Notes: generated from the letters alone by a model not told the origin. DNA of 64,000 nt from Streptomyces sp. NRRL WC-3605 (GCF_001509795.1 NZ_LLZN01000001.1:248001-312000); one strand, 5' to 3'. Shown: positions 8,606 to 18,630, counted from the stretch's first letter. A program made the numbers and translations.

Positions 8606-8962
8606 ATGCCCCGATACCTGTCGCTCGTGAAGATCGACGAGGCGTCCGCTCCCGCCGAGGGCCCGAGCCCCGAACTGATGCGGCGCATGGGCGAGCTGAT
8701 CGAGGAGGTCACCAAGGCGGGCGTCATGCTCGACACCGCCGGGCTGCTGCCGTCCGCGCAGGGCACCCGCGTGCACTGGGAGGGCGGCCGGATCTCCGTC
8801 ACCGACGGGCCCTTCACCGAGGCCAAGGAGGTCGTCGGCGGCTACGCGATCATGCAGTGCAAGGACAGGGCCGAGGCCATCGAGTGGACCACCCGGTTCC
8901 TGAAGGTGCACGAGGAGTTCTGGACCGTCACCTGCGAGGTGCGGGAGATCGCCGAGGGGTGA
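8606..8962 (+). CDS. YCII-related (DGPF-domain) protein
   Basis: A 118-aa protein of the YciI-like/DGPF family with the eponymous DGPFTEAKEVVGGYAIM motif at about residues 71-87 and a ferredoxin-like fold. These proteins are regularly encoded beside ECF42 sigma factors, as here: its stop (8960-8962) overlaps an in-frame GTG of the downstream sigma gene. Its biochemical role is not established; a function tied to the sigma factor (target or modulator) is inferred from context. Start is ATG with a GAGGAG ribosome site at about 8595. Confidence 0.88.
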   Translation: MPRYLSLVKIDEASAPAEGPSPELMRRMGELIEEVTKAGVMLDTAGLLPSAQGTRVHWEGGRISVTDGPFTEAKEVVGGYAIMQCKDRAEAIEWTTRFLKVHEEFWTVTCEVREIAEG

Positions 8963-9009
8963 CCGCGCCCGCTGGGCCGTCGGACGGGCAGGGTGTTCGA
9001 TGGTGGGCT

Positions 9010-10287
9010 GTGGAGACACCGCGCACCAACGACCCCCTGCCCGCCCTCGAAACCGTGTTCCGGCTGGAGTTCCCCCGTGTCGTCGCCGCCGTCACCCGGG
9101 TCGTCCGGGACGTCGGCATCGCCGAGGAACTCGCCCAGGACGCCCTGGTCGCCGCGCTGGAGAGGTGGCCGCGCGACGGCGTGCCCGACCGGCCGGGCGC
9201 CTGGCTCACCGCCACCGCCCGGCACCGCGCCGTCGACCTGGTCCGGCGCCGGGAGAACTACGCCCGCAAGCTCCGGGAGATCGGCCGGAACCTGGAGGAC
9301 GTGCCGCCGCCGGAGCCCGCCGACCCCGACGCCATCGACGACGACCTGCTCCGGCTCGTCTTCACCACCTGCCATCCCGTGCTGTCCCCGGGGGCCCGCA
9401 CCGCCCTCACCCTGCGTCTGGTCGGCGGTCTGACCACAGCCGAGATCGCCCGTGCCTACCTGGCCCCCGAGGCCACCGTCGCCCAGCGTGTGGTCCGCGC
9501 CAAGCGCACCCTGGCCACCCGGAACGTCGCCTTCGAGGTGCCGTACGGGCCCGACCGCGAGGCACGGCTCGGCTCCGTCCTCGACGTCATCTACCTGATC
9601 TTCAACGAGGGGTACGCGGCGACCGCGGGCGATGACTGGCTGCGCCCCGCGCTGTGCGAGGACGCGCTGCGGCTGGCCCGGCAACTGGCCGCGCTGATGC
9701 CGAAGGAGCCCGAGGTGCACGCCCTGGCCTCGCTGCTGGAGTTCCAGGCGTCCCGCACGGCCGCCCGCACCGCCCCCGACGGCACGCCCGTGCTGCTGCG
9801 CGACCAGAACCGGCGCCGCTGGAACCGCATGCTGATCGCCCGGGGCATCACCGCCCTGGACCGGGCGGGCGCGACGGCCACGGGCGCCCCCGGCCCGTAC
9901 GCCCTCCAGGCCGCCATCGCCGCCTGCCACGCGCACGCGTACCGCTACGAGGACACCGACTGGCCGACCATCGCCACGCTGTACCGGCTGCTCGCCGCCC
10001 GGGCGCCGTCGCCGGTGGTCGAGCTGAACCGGGCGGTCGCCGTGTCGATGGCCGAGGGTCCCGGGCCCGCCCTGGAGATCGTCGACGCCCTCGCGGGCGA
10101 ACCGGCGCTGCGGGACTACCACCTGCTGCCGAGCGTGCGCGGCGACCTGCTCCTGCGCCTCGGCCGTACGGCGGAGGCCCGGGCGGAGTTCGAGCGCGCG
10201 GCGGCACTGACGCGCAATGAGCCGGAGCGGGAGATGCTGCTCAGGCGGGCGGCGGACGCAACTCCTCAGGACGCTGCGGGTCGATGA
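9010..10287 (+). CDS. ECF42-type RNA polymerase sigma factor with C-terminal extension
   Basis: About 425 aa: sigma region 2 (FPRVVAAVTRVVRDVGIAEE..., about residues 16-80), region 4 (LTLRLVGGLTTAEIARAYL, about residues 130-160), followed by a long alpha-helical, TPR-like C-terminal domain ending in LLRLGRTAEARAEFERAAAL and LTRNEPERE. That architecture plus a DGPF-protein partner defines the ECF42 group, which has no cognate anti-sigma factor and is thought to be controlled through the C-terminal domain. Start is uncertain: GTG 9010 matches family length; GTG 8959 would overlap the upstream stop. The 3' end overlaps the convergent methyltransferase by 47 bases. Confidence 0.88.
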   Translation: METPRTNDPLPALETVFRLEFPRVVAAVTRVVRDVGIAEELAQDALVAALERWPRDGVPDRPGAWLTATARHRAVDLVRRRENYARKLREIGRNLEDVPPPEPADPDAIDDDLLRLVFTTCHPVLSPGARTALTLRLVGGLTTAEIARAYLAPEATVAQRVVRAKRTLATRNVAFEVPYGPDREARLGSVLDVIYLIFNEGYAATAGDDWLRPALCEDALRLARQLAALMPKEPEVHALASLLEFQASRTAARTAPDGTPVLLRDQNRRRWNRMLIARGITALDRAGATATGAPGPYALQAAIAACHAHAYRYEDTDWPTIATLYRLLAARAPSPVVELNRAVAVSMAEGPGPALEIVDALAGEPALRDYHLLPSVRGDLLLRLGRTAEARAEFERAAALTRNEPEREMLLRRAADATPQDAAGR

Positions 10288-11569
10288 GCCTACGGGACAG
10301 CCCTTGGGCGGGGTGCCCCACCAGCATCGTCGGTGCCCCCGCCACCCGGGTCAGGAAGACGGTGGCCGCGTTCGGGCCCTGCGGCTTGACCTTGCGGCGC
10401 AGTTCCTCCGGCTCGACCGCCGACCCGCGCTTCTTCACCGTCAGCGTGCCCACCTGGCGCTCCCGCAGCAGCGCCTTCAGCCGCTTCAGGTTGAACGGCA
10501 GCTGGTCGGTGATCTCGTACGCGCCGGCGTACGGCGTGGGGCGCAGTTCGTCCGCCGTGATGTACGCGATCGTCGCGTCGACGAGCCCGCCGTCCAGCGC
10601 GTCGGCGACCTCGGCGACCAGATGGGCCCGGATGACGGCGCCGTCCGGCTCGTACAGATAGCGTCCGACGGGCCGCACCGCCGGGTCGGGCAGGCCGCGG
10701 GAGAGCAGTGGGCGCGGGCCCGGCAGCAGGGTGGCGCGGACGGTCCCGGGGGCCGTCCCGAACCACAGCACCGCCTCCTTGACGTCCCCGCCGTCCGAGA
10801 TCCACTCGGCCTCCGCGTCGCCGGGGACCGCCTCGTGCGGGATGCCGGGCGCGACCTTCAGGGCGGCGTGGGGCGCGGTGCGGGCCGCCTCGACGGCCCA
10901 GGACAGCGGCGGCGAGTACGCCTCCGGGTCGAAGATGCGGCCACGTCCGCCGCGCCGGGCCGGGTCGACGAACACGGCGTCGAAACCGGCGGTGTCGACC
11001 TCGGTGACGTCCGCCTCGCGCACCTCGACCAGGTCCTCAAGCCCGAGCGCCGCCATGTTGGCTCGCGCCGCCGCCACCGTCACCGGGTCCCGGTCGACGG
11101 CCAGCACCCGGATGCCGGCCCGCGCGAGCGCGATCGCGTCGCCGCCGATGCCGCAGCACAGGTCCGCGACCGAGCCGATGCCCAGCTCCCGCATCCGGGC
11201 CGCCCGGTACGCCGCCACGCTCGCACGCGTCGACTGCTCGACGCCGTTCGGCGTGAAGTACATGCGCCCCGCGTCCCCGGTGCCGAACTTCGCCGCCGCC
11301 CGCTGGCGCAGCCGGGCCTGCCCGAGGGCCGCGGACACCAGCCCGGCCGGGTGCTCGCGGCGCAGCCGCGTGGCGACGGCGAGTTCGTCGGCGGGGGCGG
11401 TGTCGCGCACGGCGTCGAGGAGGGCGCGGCCCTCGGGGGCGAGCAGGGCGGTGAAGGCGTCGAGGTGGTCGTTCACCGGGTCATTGTCGGCCAGTCGGAG
11501 GATGGTCCGCTCCACGGCGGCGCTGTCGGCCCGGTCCGGGCGGGGGTGCCTGTCAGGATCCGGCTCCAT
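10241..11569 (-). CDS. Class I SAM-dependent methyltransferase, THUMP-like
   Basis: A 442-aa putative RNA or protein methyltransferase. A helical N-terminal region precedes a Rossmann methyltransferase domain with the SAM-binding loop VADLCCGIGGDAIALA (about residues 130-145), acidic motif II (VLAVDRDPVTV) and catalytic-type loop FVDPARRGGRGR (about residue 200). The C-terminal part (DQLPFNLKRLKALLRERQVGTL...VKKRG) resembles the THUMP-like domain of this actinobacterial family. Target unknown. Its ATG at 11567-11569 overlaps the start of the divergent deacetylase gene. Confidence 0.85.
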   Translation of the reverse strand: MEPDPDRHPRPDRADSAAVERTILRLADNDPVNDHLDAFTALLAPEGRALLDAVRDTAPADELAVATRLRREHPAGLVSAALGQARLRQRAAAKFGTGDAGRMYFTPNGVEQSTRASVAAYRAARMRELGIGSVADLCCGIGGDAIALARAGIRVLAVDRDPVTVAAARANMAALGLEDLVEVREADVTEVDTAGFDAVFVDPARRGGRGRIFDPEAYSPPLSWAVEAARTAPHAALKVAPGIPHEAVPGDAEAEWISDGGDVKEAVLWFGTAPGTVRATLLPGPRPLLSRGLPDPAVRPVGRYLYEPDGAVIRAHLVAEVADALDGGLVDATIAYITADELRPTPYAGAYEITDQLPFNLKRLKALLRERQVGTLTVKKRGSAVEPEELRRKVKPQGPNAATVFLTRVAGAPTMLVGHPAQGLSRRLIDPQRPEELRPPPA

Positions 11570-12608
11570 GCGACTAGTAGGACAAAATGACAAAAAGGGG
11601 CTCCTGGGGATCGCGTCCTGGAGCCGTCCCGTCGCGCGCGCGGTCCGCCGGGCGCGGTTGCGGGGAGTCGTCGCCGGGCTCGCGGTGGCCGCCGTCGCCT
11701 CGGGCTGCGCGCAGGGCGCTCTCTCCGGCCCTGCGGGCGGCGCCTCCCCGGCCGCCGGAGCCGCGCCGAGCGGCTCGGCCGCACCGGCGTCGCCCCCGCC
11801 GGCCACCCGGACTCCGGTCACCCCCCGGACCCCGGCCGCCACCCCCACCCCGGACGGCAGGAAGCCGCAGTCCGCCCAGCAGGCCCACGCCGCCCGGGTC
11901 GCCGCGGCCCGGCGCTGGCGGCTCGCCAGCGTCCCCCTCGTGCCCCCGCCGCCGCCCGCCGTCAAGCCCCGGATCGCCACCCGCGAGGGCTTCGAGGTCG
12001 ACGGGCACGAGGAACTGGGCCTCCCGCCGGTCTTCACGACCGTCCCCACGGACCGGAAGGTCGTCTTCCTGACCATCGACGACGGCGCCGAGAAGGACCC
12101 GGCGTTCCTGCGCATGATGAGCGACCTGAAGGTGCCGTACTCCGCCTTCCTCAGCGACTACGTCATCAAGGACGACTACGGCTACTTCCGGCGACTCCAG
12201 CGGGCGGGGGCCGTCCTGAACAACCACACCCTCCACCACCGCTATCTGCCGGCCCTGTCCTACCGGCGCCAGCAGTACGAGATCTGCGGCATGCAGGACG
12301 TCATGAGGGAGCGCTTCGGCGAGCGCCCCGCCCTGTTCCGGCCGCCCTTCGGCAACTACAACCGCGACACCCTGCGCGCGGCCCGGTCCTGCGGCGTGCG
12401 GTACGTCCCCCTGTGGAACGAGGAGGTGTTCGTCGACCGCTGGGACTACCGGGAGGAGGACCGGCGGATCCGTCCGGGTGACATCGTGCTCAGTCACTTC
12501 CGGGGCCGGGACGAGTGGAAGGGCACAATGCCCGACATGATCCGCCGGTTCCTGGACAAGGTCACGGCCGAGGGCTTCGCGGTGGCCCGGCTGGAGGACT
12601 ACCTGTGA
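11568..12608 (+). CDS. Polysaccharide deacetylase-like (NodB homology) secreted protein 1
   Basis: A 346-aa exported protein: basic N-terminus, hydrophobic segment LRGVVAGLAVAAVASGC (about residues 34-50) ending in a possible lipobox Cys, a Pro/Ala/Thr linker, then a NodB-type domain. Metal/catalytic motifs are visible: FLTIDDGAEKD, NNHTLHH, RPPFGNYN and the final DIVLSHF. It should deacetylate a cell-wall or extracellular amino-sugar polymer; substrate unknown. ATG 11568 overlaps the divergent methyltransferase start within CATG, so a downstream start such as the TTG opening the hydrophobic segment is possible. The next gene overlaps its stop (GTGA). Confidence 0.85.
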   Translation: MRLVGQNDKKGLLGIASWSRPVARAVRRARLRGVVAGLAVAAVASGCAQGALSGPAGGASPAAGAAPSGSAAPASPPPATRTPVTPRTPAATPTPDGRKPQSAQQAHAARVAAARRWRLASVPLVPPPPPAVKPRIATREGFEVDGHEELGLPPVFTTVPTDRKVVFLTIDDGAEKDPAFLRMMSDLKVPYSAFLSDYVIKDDYGYFRRLQRAGAVLNNHTLHHRYLPALSYRRQQYEICGMQDVMRERFGERPALFRPPFGNYNRDTLRAARSCGVRYVPLWNEEVFVDRWDYREEDRRIRPGDIVLSHFRGRDEWKGTMPDMIRRFLDKVTAEGFAVARLEDYL

Positions 12609-13429
12609 CGCCGCCGCCGGGGACACGCGCGTCCGTCGCCGTGGCCCTGGCGACCGCCCTGCTCGCCGGATGCGCCGCCGGGACCGCCGCCACCGGCCCC
12701 CGCGCCGGAACCGGCCACGAGGCGACGCGCTCGGCGAAGAACGCCACGCACACCGCGCAGCCGTACCGCCGCTGGGGCCTGCGCGCCCCGCTGCCCGCGC
12801 CGCCCCCGCCGCCCGCCCGGCGGGCTCCGCACCGCCCCGGCGGCCCGCCGCCCGTCCTGCACCGCGTCCCCACCCGCGACCGGGTCGTCTTCCTCACCTA
12901 CGACGACGGCGCGGAGAAGGACCCCCGCTTCGTCGACATGGTCCGCGAACTGCGGCTGCCCGTCAGCATGTTCCTCACGGACAGCGTGGTCGGCCCCGGA
13001 TACGGGCACTTCGCGCGGCTGCGCGCGGTCGGCGCGTCCCTGCAGAACCACACCCTCGACCACGCCGCCCTGCGCGGACTGCCCTACGCCGGCCAGCGCG
13101 CCGAGATCTGCGGCCAGCAGCACAAGCTGCACGCCCGCTTCGGCGTCCGCCCCCGGCTCTTCCGGCCGCCCTACGGCACCTACGACGCCACCACGCTGCG
13201 CGCCGCCGCCGACTGCGGGGCCGCCGCCGTCGTGCTGTGGCGCGTGAGCATGGCGGGCGACGGACGGCTGACGTACGCGAAGGGGCCCGCACGGCTGCGC
13301 CCCGGCGACGTCGTCTCCGTGCCGTCCGGCGAGCCGGGCGGGCTGTCGCTGCGGGAGCGCACCACCCTGCTGCTGCGGGCGGTCCAGGAACGGGGGCTCA
13401 CCGTGGGCCGCCTGGAGGACTACGTCTGA
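12605..13429 (+). CDS. Polysaccharide deacetylase-like lipoprotein 2 (tandem paralogue)
   Basis: A 274-aa paralogue of the preceding protein, translationally coupled to it by a GTGA overlap at 12605-12608. A clear lipobox (ALLAGC, Cys about residue 22) predicts a lipoprotein. The NodB-like domain retains YDDGAEKDP, NHTLDH and RPPYGTYD, but where the first copy has the motif-5 His (LSHF) this one reads DVVSVPSG, so a catalytic residue appears to be missing. It may be a weak or non-catalytic partner of the first deacetylase. It is followed by the groES regulatory region. Confidence 0.8.
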   Translation: MTPPPGTRASVAVALATALLAGCAAGTAATGPRAGTGHEATRSAKNATHTAQPYRRWGLRAPLPAPPPPPARRAPHRPGGPPPVLHRVPTRDRVVFLTYDDGAEKDPRFVDMVRELRLPVSMFLTDSVVGPGYGHFARLRAVGASLQNHTLDHAALRGLPYAGQRAEICGQQHKLHARFGVRPRLFRPPYGTYDATTLRAAADCGAAAVVLWRVSMAGDGRLTYAKGPARLRPGDVVSVPSGEPGGLSLRERTTLLLRAVQERGLTVGRLEDYV

Positions 13430-13493
13430 CGTCCCGTACGCGACCTCGGACGTTCCGAGGGGGACCCTCCGCGGCGCGCCGCGCCACGGCGAA

Positions 13494-13520
13494 TTGGCAC
13501 TCCGCTTGACCGAGTGCTAA
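13494..13520. promoter_or_regulatory. CIRCE operator 1 (HrcA binding site)
   Basis: TTGGCACTC-N9-GAGTGCTAA matches the CIRCE consensus TTAGCACTC-N9-GAGTGCTAA with one mismatch. The spacer contains the promoter -35 hexamer, so HrcA binding would block polymerase directly. Confidence 0.95.
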
Positions 13521-13535
13521 TCGCGGTCATAGTCT
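13506..13535 (+). promoter_or_regulatory. groES-groEL1 promoter (HrdB-type -35/-10)
   Basis: TTGACC at 13506-13511 and TAGTCT at 13530-13535, 18 bases apart, fit a vegetative Streptomyces promoter. The -35 lies inside CIRCE 1 and the start region is just before CIRCE 2. Confidence 0.8.
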
Positions 13536-13540
13536 CGGGT

Positions 13541-13567
13541 CTGGCACTCCCCACTGGAGAGTGCCAA
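13541..13567. promoter_or_regulatory. CIRCE operator 2 (HrcA binding site)
   Basis: CTGGCACTC-N9-GAGTGCCAA, a second CIRCE element around the probable transcription start. The 8-bp arms are perfectly complementary. Confidence 0.93.
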
Positions 13568-13666
13568 CCACGCGACGGGCAGGTCCGGCACCCGCGACGA
13601 CGGATCGACCTGGTCGCCACCTCAGACAGTTAACCCCGTGAGATCTCCGAAGGGGGAGGTCGGATC

Positions 13667-13975
13667 GTGACGACCACCAGCTCCAAGGTTGCCATCAAGC
13701 CGCTTGAGGACCGCATCGTGGTCCAGCCGCTCGACGCCGAGCAGACCACCGCCTCTGGCCTGGTCATCCCGGACACCGCGAAGGAGAAGCCCCAGGAGGG
13801 CGTCATCCTCGCCGTCGGTCCGGGCCGCTTCGAGAACGGCGAGCGTCTTCCGCTCGACGTGAAGGTCGGCGACATCGTGCTGTACAGCAAGTACGGCGGC
13901 ACCGAGGTGAAGTACAACGGCGAGGAGTACCTCGTCCTCTCGTCCCGCGACGTGCTCGCGGTCATCGAGAAGTAA
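13667..13975 (+). CDS. groES: Co-chaperonin GroES (Cpn10)
   Basis: The 102-aa heptameric lid of the GroEL chaperonin. Family features in order: [31 protein letters not shown] (mobile loop around residues 18-32), [15 protein letters not shown] and [25 protein letters not shown]. Start GTG 13667 follows a strong GGGGGAGG ribosome site. It is the first gene of the heat-shock operon under two CIRCE operators; groEL1 follows after a 121-base gap that contains a terminator-like hairpin. Confidence 0.97.
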   Translation: MTTTSSKVAIKPLEDRIVVQPLDAEQTTASGLVIPDTAKEKPQEGVILAVGPGRFENGERLPLDVKVGDIVLYSKYGGTEVKYNGEEYLVLSSRDVLAVIEK

Positions 13976-14000
13976 GACGCCTCGAAGCTCTTGCTTTCAG

Positions 14001-14061
14001 CTGCGCCCCTGGCCCCCGAGACCACATGAGAACGGGCGCCCGGGGCGCAGTGTCTTTTTTT
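14001..14061 (+). terminator. Terminator-like hairpin between groES and groEL1
   Basis: Arms CTGCGCCCC (14001-14009) and GGGGCGCAG (14042-14050) pair perfectly. Inside them GGCCCCCG (14011-14018) pairs with CGGGCGCC (14033-14040) with one mismatch, leaving a 14-base loop. The stem is followed by TGTC and seven T residues. This is a full intrinsic terminator, unusual in a genome where U tracts are rare, and it lies inside an operon. Confidence 0.8.
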
Positions 14062-14063
14062 GA

Positions 14064-15725
<1,662 letters not shown>

Positions 15726-15749
15726 GTGAGCGGCTCCTAGAACCACGCC

Positions 15750-15788
15750 GAGGGCCCGGCATCCCCGTCACGGGGGTGCCGGGCCCTC
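15750..15788 (+). terminator. Terminator after groEL1
   Basis: Perfect 17-bp stem beginning GAGGGCCCGGC at 15750 and ending GCCGGGCCCTC at 15788, with a 5-base loop. It closes the groES-groEL1 operon. Confidence 0.85.
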
Positions 15789-15862
15789 GCCGTACCTCGC
15801 CCCGGAACCGTCGCGCGGCCCACGGCGACCTACAGGGCGACGGCCGGACAACAGGGGGTGCG

Positions 15863-16900
15863 ATGAGCCAGGTGCTCTACGGCGAACGGTCGAGGAACCC
15901 GTTCGCGCGGACCGTGGAACTGACCGGGGACGGGCTGCGCAGGGGCGGCCGTACGACACCGCTCGCCGAGCTGAACCTCGGCGCCATGGCGGAGGCGTTC
16001 CTGCGGGGGCGGTGGCTCGGCGGCGGAGGCACGGAACGGCCCCTCGAGCGGCTGCCGCAGGACGCCGGGACCGTCCCCGTCACCCGGGTCACCGGCACCA
16101 GCACACCGCTGAAGGTCCGCCGGGGCGCCGAGTTCGCGCGGGCCCTCGGCGAACTGGCCGTGCGGGAGTGCGGCGGACCGGTCGCCGTGGCCACCCTCGC
16201 CGAACGGGCGCGCGCGGAGGACGTCCCCCTGTGGATCGCGCGCCGGTACGCGCCGGGTCCCGCCGGGCCGGTGGCCGTCGCCGTGGACCGGCACCTGGTC
16301 CGCGTCGACGTCTGGGGCCCGCACGCCCCCGCCGTACGGCTGCGCGCACCCCACGGCTACCTCGGGGACGCCTCCTCGCCGGGCGCCGGCCTGGTGCTGA
16401 CCGTCGGCGACCAGTACGCGCGACTGTCCCTGCGCAGGACGCTGCGCAAGTCCAAGCGCAGCGTGGAGATACAGCTGCCCGGCCGGGAGTGGACCCTGCG
16501 GCGCGCCGACGCGACCAGCTCCTGGCTGCTGCGGGACGGCGGCCGGGTCGCCCTGCTGGCCCGTCCGCCCCGCCGCCCCGACCTCGCCCCCGGCACGGTC
16601 CTGGCCCCCCTGCCGGCCGTGCGCCACGAGAGCCCCGACCCGCTGGACGCCGTCATGGCCCACGCGGTGGCGGCGTCCTTCGGCCTGGGCGACACCACGG
16701 GCTCGGCCCGCTTCCGCGCCCGGCCACGCCCCGGCGACGACGGCGACGCCACCTGGGAACTGCCCTGGTTCAGCAACCTGGGCATCGGCGGCGAAGACAA
16801 CGACTCGGGCGCCGCCGACGGCTGGGGAGGCGACGGCGGCGACGGCGGAGACGGAGGCGGGGGAGACGGCGGCGGAGACGGGGGAGGCGGCGGCGACTGA
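15863..16900 (+). CDS. Hypothetical protein with Gly/Asp repeat tail
   Basis: A 345-aa cytoplasmic-looking protein with no signal peptide or transmembrane helix. The first ~300 residues are Arg-rich and beta-prone with no domain I recognise. The last ~40 residues are almost only Gly and Asp (units such as GGDGGDGG), a low-complexity tail that follows a conserved-looking LPWFSNLGIGGEDND segment. Start ATG 15863 is preceded by AGGGGG. It stands alone between the groEL1 terminator and a bidirectional terminator. Function unknown; the acidic Gly tail could bind Ca2+ or simply be a flexible linker. Confidence 0.75.
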   Translation: MSQVLYGERSRNPFARTVELTGDGLRRGGRTTPLAELNLGAMAEAFLRGRWLGGGGTERPLERLPQDAGTVPVTRVTGTSTPLKVRRGAEFARALGELAVRECGGPVAVATLAERARAEDVPLWIARRYAPGPAGPVAVAVDRHLVRVDVWGPHAPAVRLRAPHGYLGDASSPGAGLVLTVGDQYARLSLRRTLRKSKRSVEIQLPGREWTLRRADATSSWLLRDGGRVALLARPPRRPDLAPGTVLAPLPAVRHESPDPLDAVMAHAVAASFGLGDTTGSARFRARPRPGDDGDATWELPWFSNLGIGGEDNDSGAADGWGGDGGDGGDGGGGDGGGDGGGGGD

Positions 16901-16927
16901 CGGACTCCGCCCGGCCCCGGGGCGACA

Positions 16928-16965
16928 AAGGCCCCGCTCCCTCGTCAGGACGGGAACGGGGCCTT
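16928..16965. terminator. Bidirectional terminator
   Basis: AAGGCCCCG (16928-16936) pairs with CGGGGCCTT (16957-16965) around a partly paired 20-base loop. It lies between the Gly/Asp-tailed gene and the convergent ester cyclase-like gene. Confidence 0.7.
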
Positions 16966-16976
16966 CCCCTTCGCGG

Positions 16977-17669
16977 TCATTCGCCGAGTACCCCCAACTG
17001 CTCCATCAGTCCCGCGCGGTCGTAGATCCAGTGGCTCTCGCAGATACGGCCGTCGCGGAAGCGCTGCCAGGTCATGCCCTGCATGCTCACGTCCTGGCCG
17101 GTCGGCGGGATGCCGAGGAAGTCGCCCTTGTGGTGGCCGGTGACGGTCCAGCGGCTGCACACCCGGTCGTCCTCGGCCATCTGGTCGTGGACGGTGAACG
17201 CGATGTCGAAGGCGCCGTACCAGCCCTCCAGCACCGCGCGCATCTCGTCCCGGCCCTTGACGGGGCGCGGGTAGGACGGGTCGTGGTCCACGTAGTCGTC
17301 CGTGACGTGCTCCAGGATGCGCTCCGGGGGCCTGCGGCCCATCTCCGTGAAGAAGGTCCGCGCGGCAAGGACGTTCAGATGCTCGTCACGCACCACGTCC
17401 AGGTCCGTGAAGACCGGCGGCCCGTCGCACAGCGCCACCATCTCCTCGTAGATCCGTCCGGTCTCGGGGAGGTGCGAGTTGCGCATCGCCTCGTCGTACG
17501 ACGGGAACTCCACGATCTCCACGAAGTGCGAGCCGTCGGACCGGTCGCGGCCGATGACGTCGTGCGTGGCCGTCCGCTTCCCCTTGGTCTGCTCGACCCA
17601 CCTGTCCATCAACCGGTTCATCTCGTCGAACCGGTCCGTCCTGCAGTCGATGAGCTGTACGAAGGTCAT
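16977..17669 (-). CDS. Two-domain SnoaL/NTF2-like ester cyclase-type protein
   Basis: A 230-aa protein with two recognisable parts. Residues 1-100 (FVQLIDCRTDRFDEMNRLMD...VEIVEFPSYDEAM) look like a dimeric ferredoxin-fold, monooxygenase-like domain. Residues 105-230 (NVLAARTFFTEMGRR...VTDDYVDHDPSYPRP...GWYGAFDIAFTVHDQMAEDDRVCSRWTVTGHHKGDF) are a SnoaL-like NTF2-fold domain of the ester cyclase/polyketide cyclase group. Such proteins bind small hydrophobic ligands; no cognate biosynthetic cluster is nearby, so the substrate is unknown. ATG 17669 follows GGGAGG at a good distance. Confidence 0.8.
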   Translation of the reverse strand: MTFVQLIDCRTDRFDEMNRLMDRWVEQTKGKRTATHDVIGRDRSDGSHFVEIVEFPSYDEAMRNSHLPETGRIYEEMVALCDGPPVFTDLDVVRDEHLNVLAARTFFTEMGRRPPERILEHVTDDYVDHDPSYPRPVKGRDEMRAVLEGWYGAFDIAFTVHDQMAEDDRVCSRWTVTGHHKGDFLGIPPTGQDVSMQGMTWQRFRDGRICESHWIYDRAGLMEQLGVLGE

Positions 17670-17740
17670 GACGCCGGCGCCTCCCGGTCCCCCTGGGTGC
17701 GGCTGGACAATCTCATTGTCCTCCGCGGCCGGACCGCTCT

Positions 17741-18514
17741 CTACCGCGGACCGTACTTGCGGCCCGTCCGCGAGGAGATCGTGCCGAGCATGCCCCGCGG
17801 CACCAGCTTGGCCGCGCCCAGCAGCACCTTGTAGCGCGGGTCCGGGATGGACAGCGCCCGCCCCCGCGCCAGGTCCTCCAGCGCGGCCGCCGCCACCTTG
17901 TCGGCGTCCAGCCACATCCACCCGGGGATGTTGTCCGTGCCCATGCCGGCGCGCTCGTGGAACTCGGTCCGTACGAACCCCGGGCACAGCGCCATCAGCC
18001 GCACCCCGCTCCCGGCCAGGTCGCGCGCCGCGCCCTGGGTGAACTGCACGACCCACGCCTTGGACGCGCCGTACGTCCCGCGCGGCACGAACGCCGCCAC
18101 CGAGGCGACGTTCACGACACCGCCCCGCCCCCGCTCGCGCATCGCCGCGGCCGCCGCCGACGTCAGCCGCAGCACCGCCTCGCAGTGCACCTTCAGCATC
18201 CGCAGCTCGTCGGCCATGGACACGTCGAGGTAGCGGCCCTTGTTGCCGAAGCCCGCGTTGTTGATCAGCAGGTCGACCGGGTTGCGGCGGTCGCCGAGGC
18301 GGGCGGCGACCGCCTCGATGCCGGTGTCCTCGGCGAGATCCGCCGTCAGCACCTCCGCCTCGACGCCGTGCCGGTCGTGCAGCTCGGTGGCCTGCTCGCG
18401 CAGCCGCTTGGTGTCCCGGGCCACCAGGACGAGGTCATGTCCGTCGGCGGCCAGCCGTCGCGCGAACGCGGCGCCCAGGCCCGCGGTCGATCCCGTGATC
18501 AATGCCGTTGTCAT
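17741..18514 (-). CDS. Short-chain dehydrogenase/reductase (SDR)
   Basis: A 257-aa classical SDR: NAD(P)-binding TGSTAGLG (residues 7-14), VLVARD with downstream Arg suggesting NADP preference, LINNAGFG (about residue 85), the catalytic Ser in NVASVAAFVPRG and the YGASK active site (about residues 149-153), then LCPGFVRTEFH. All catalytic residues are present. The family reduces ketones or oxidises alcohols; substrate unknown. It lies about 70 bases upstream of the ester cyclase-like gene on the same strand, so the two may be co-transcribed. Confidence 0.9.
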   Translation of the reverse strand: MTTALITGSTAGLGAAFARRLAADGHDLVLVARDTKRLREQATELHDRHGVEAEVLTADLAEDTGIEAVAARLGDRRNPVDLLINNAGFGNKGRYLDVSMADELRMLKVHCEAVLRLTSAAAAAMRERGRGGVVNVASVAAFVPRGTYGASKAWVVQFTQGAARDLAGSGVRLMALCPGFVRTEFHERAGMGTDNIPGWMWLDADKVAAAALEDLARGRALSIPDPRYKVLLGAAKLVPRGMLGTISSRTGRKYGPR

Positions 18515-18630
18515 GGCGCAAGGTTAGTGACCCGGACCGCCCCGTTCCGCTCCTTGTCCGCCCAGTGGGCCACCGGCTCCGGCCACCTCAGGCGGCAGCC
18601 CGCCCCCGTCCTCCGGTGTGCAGGGCCGCG

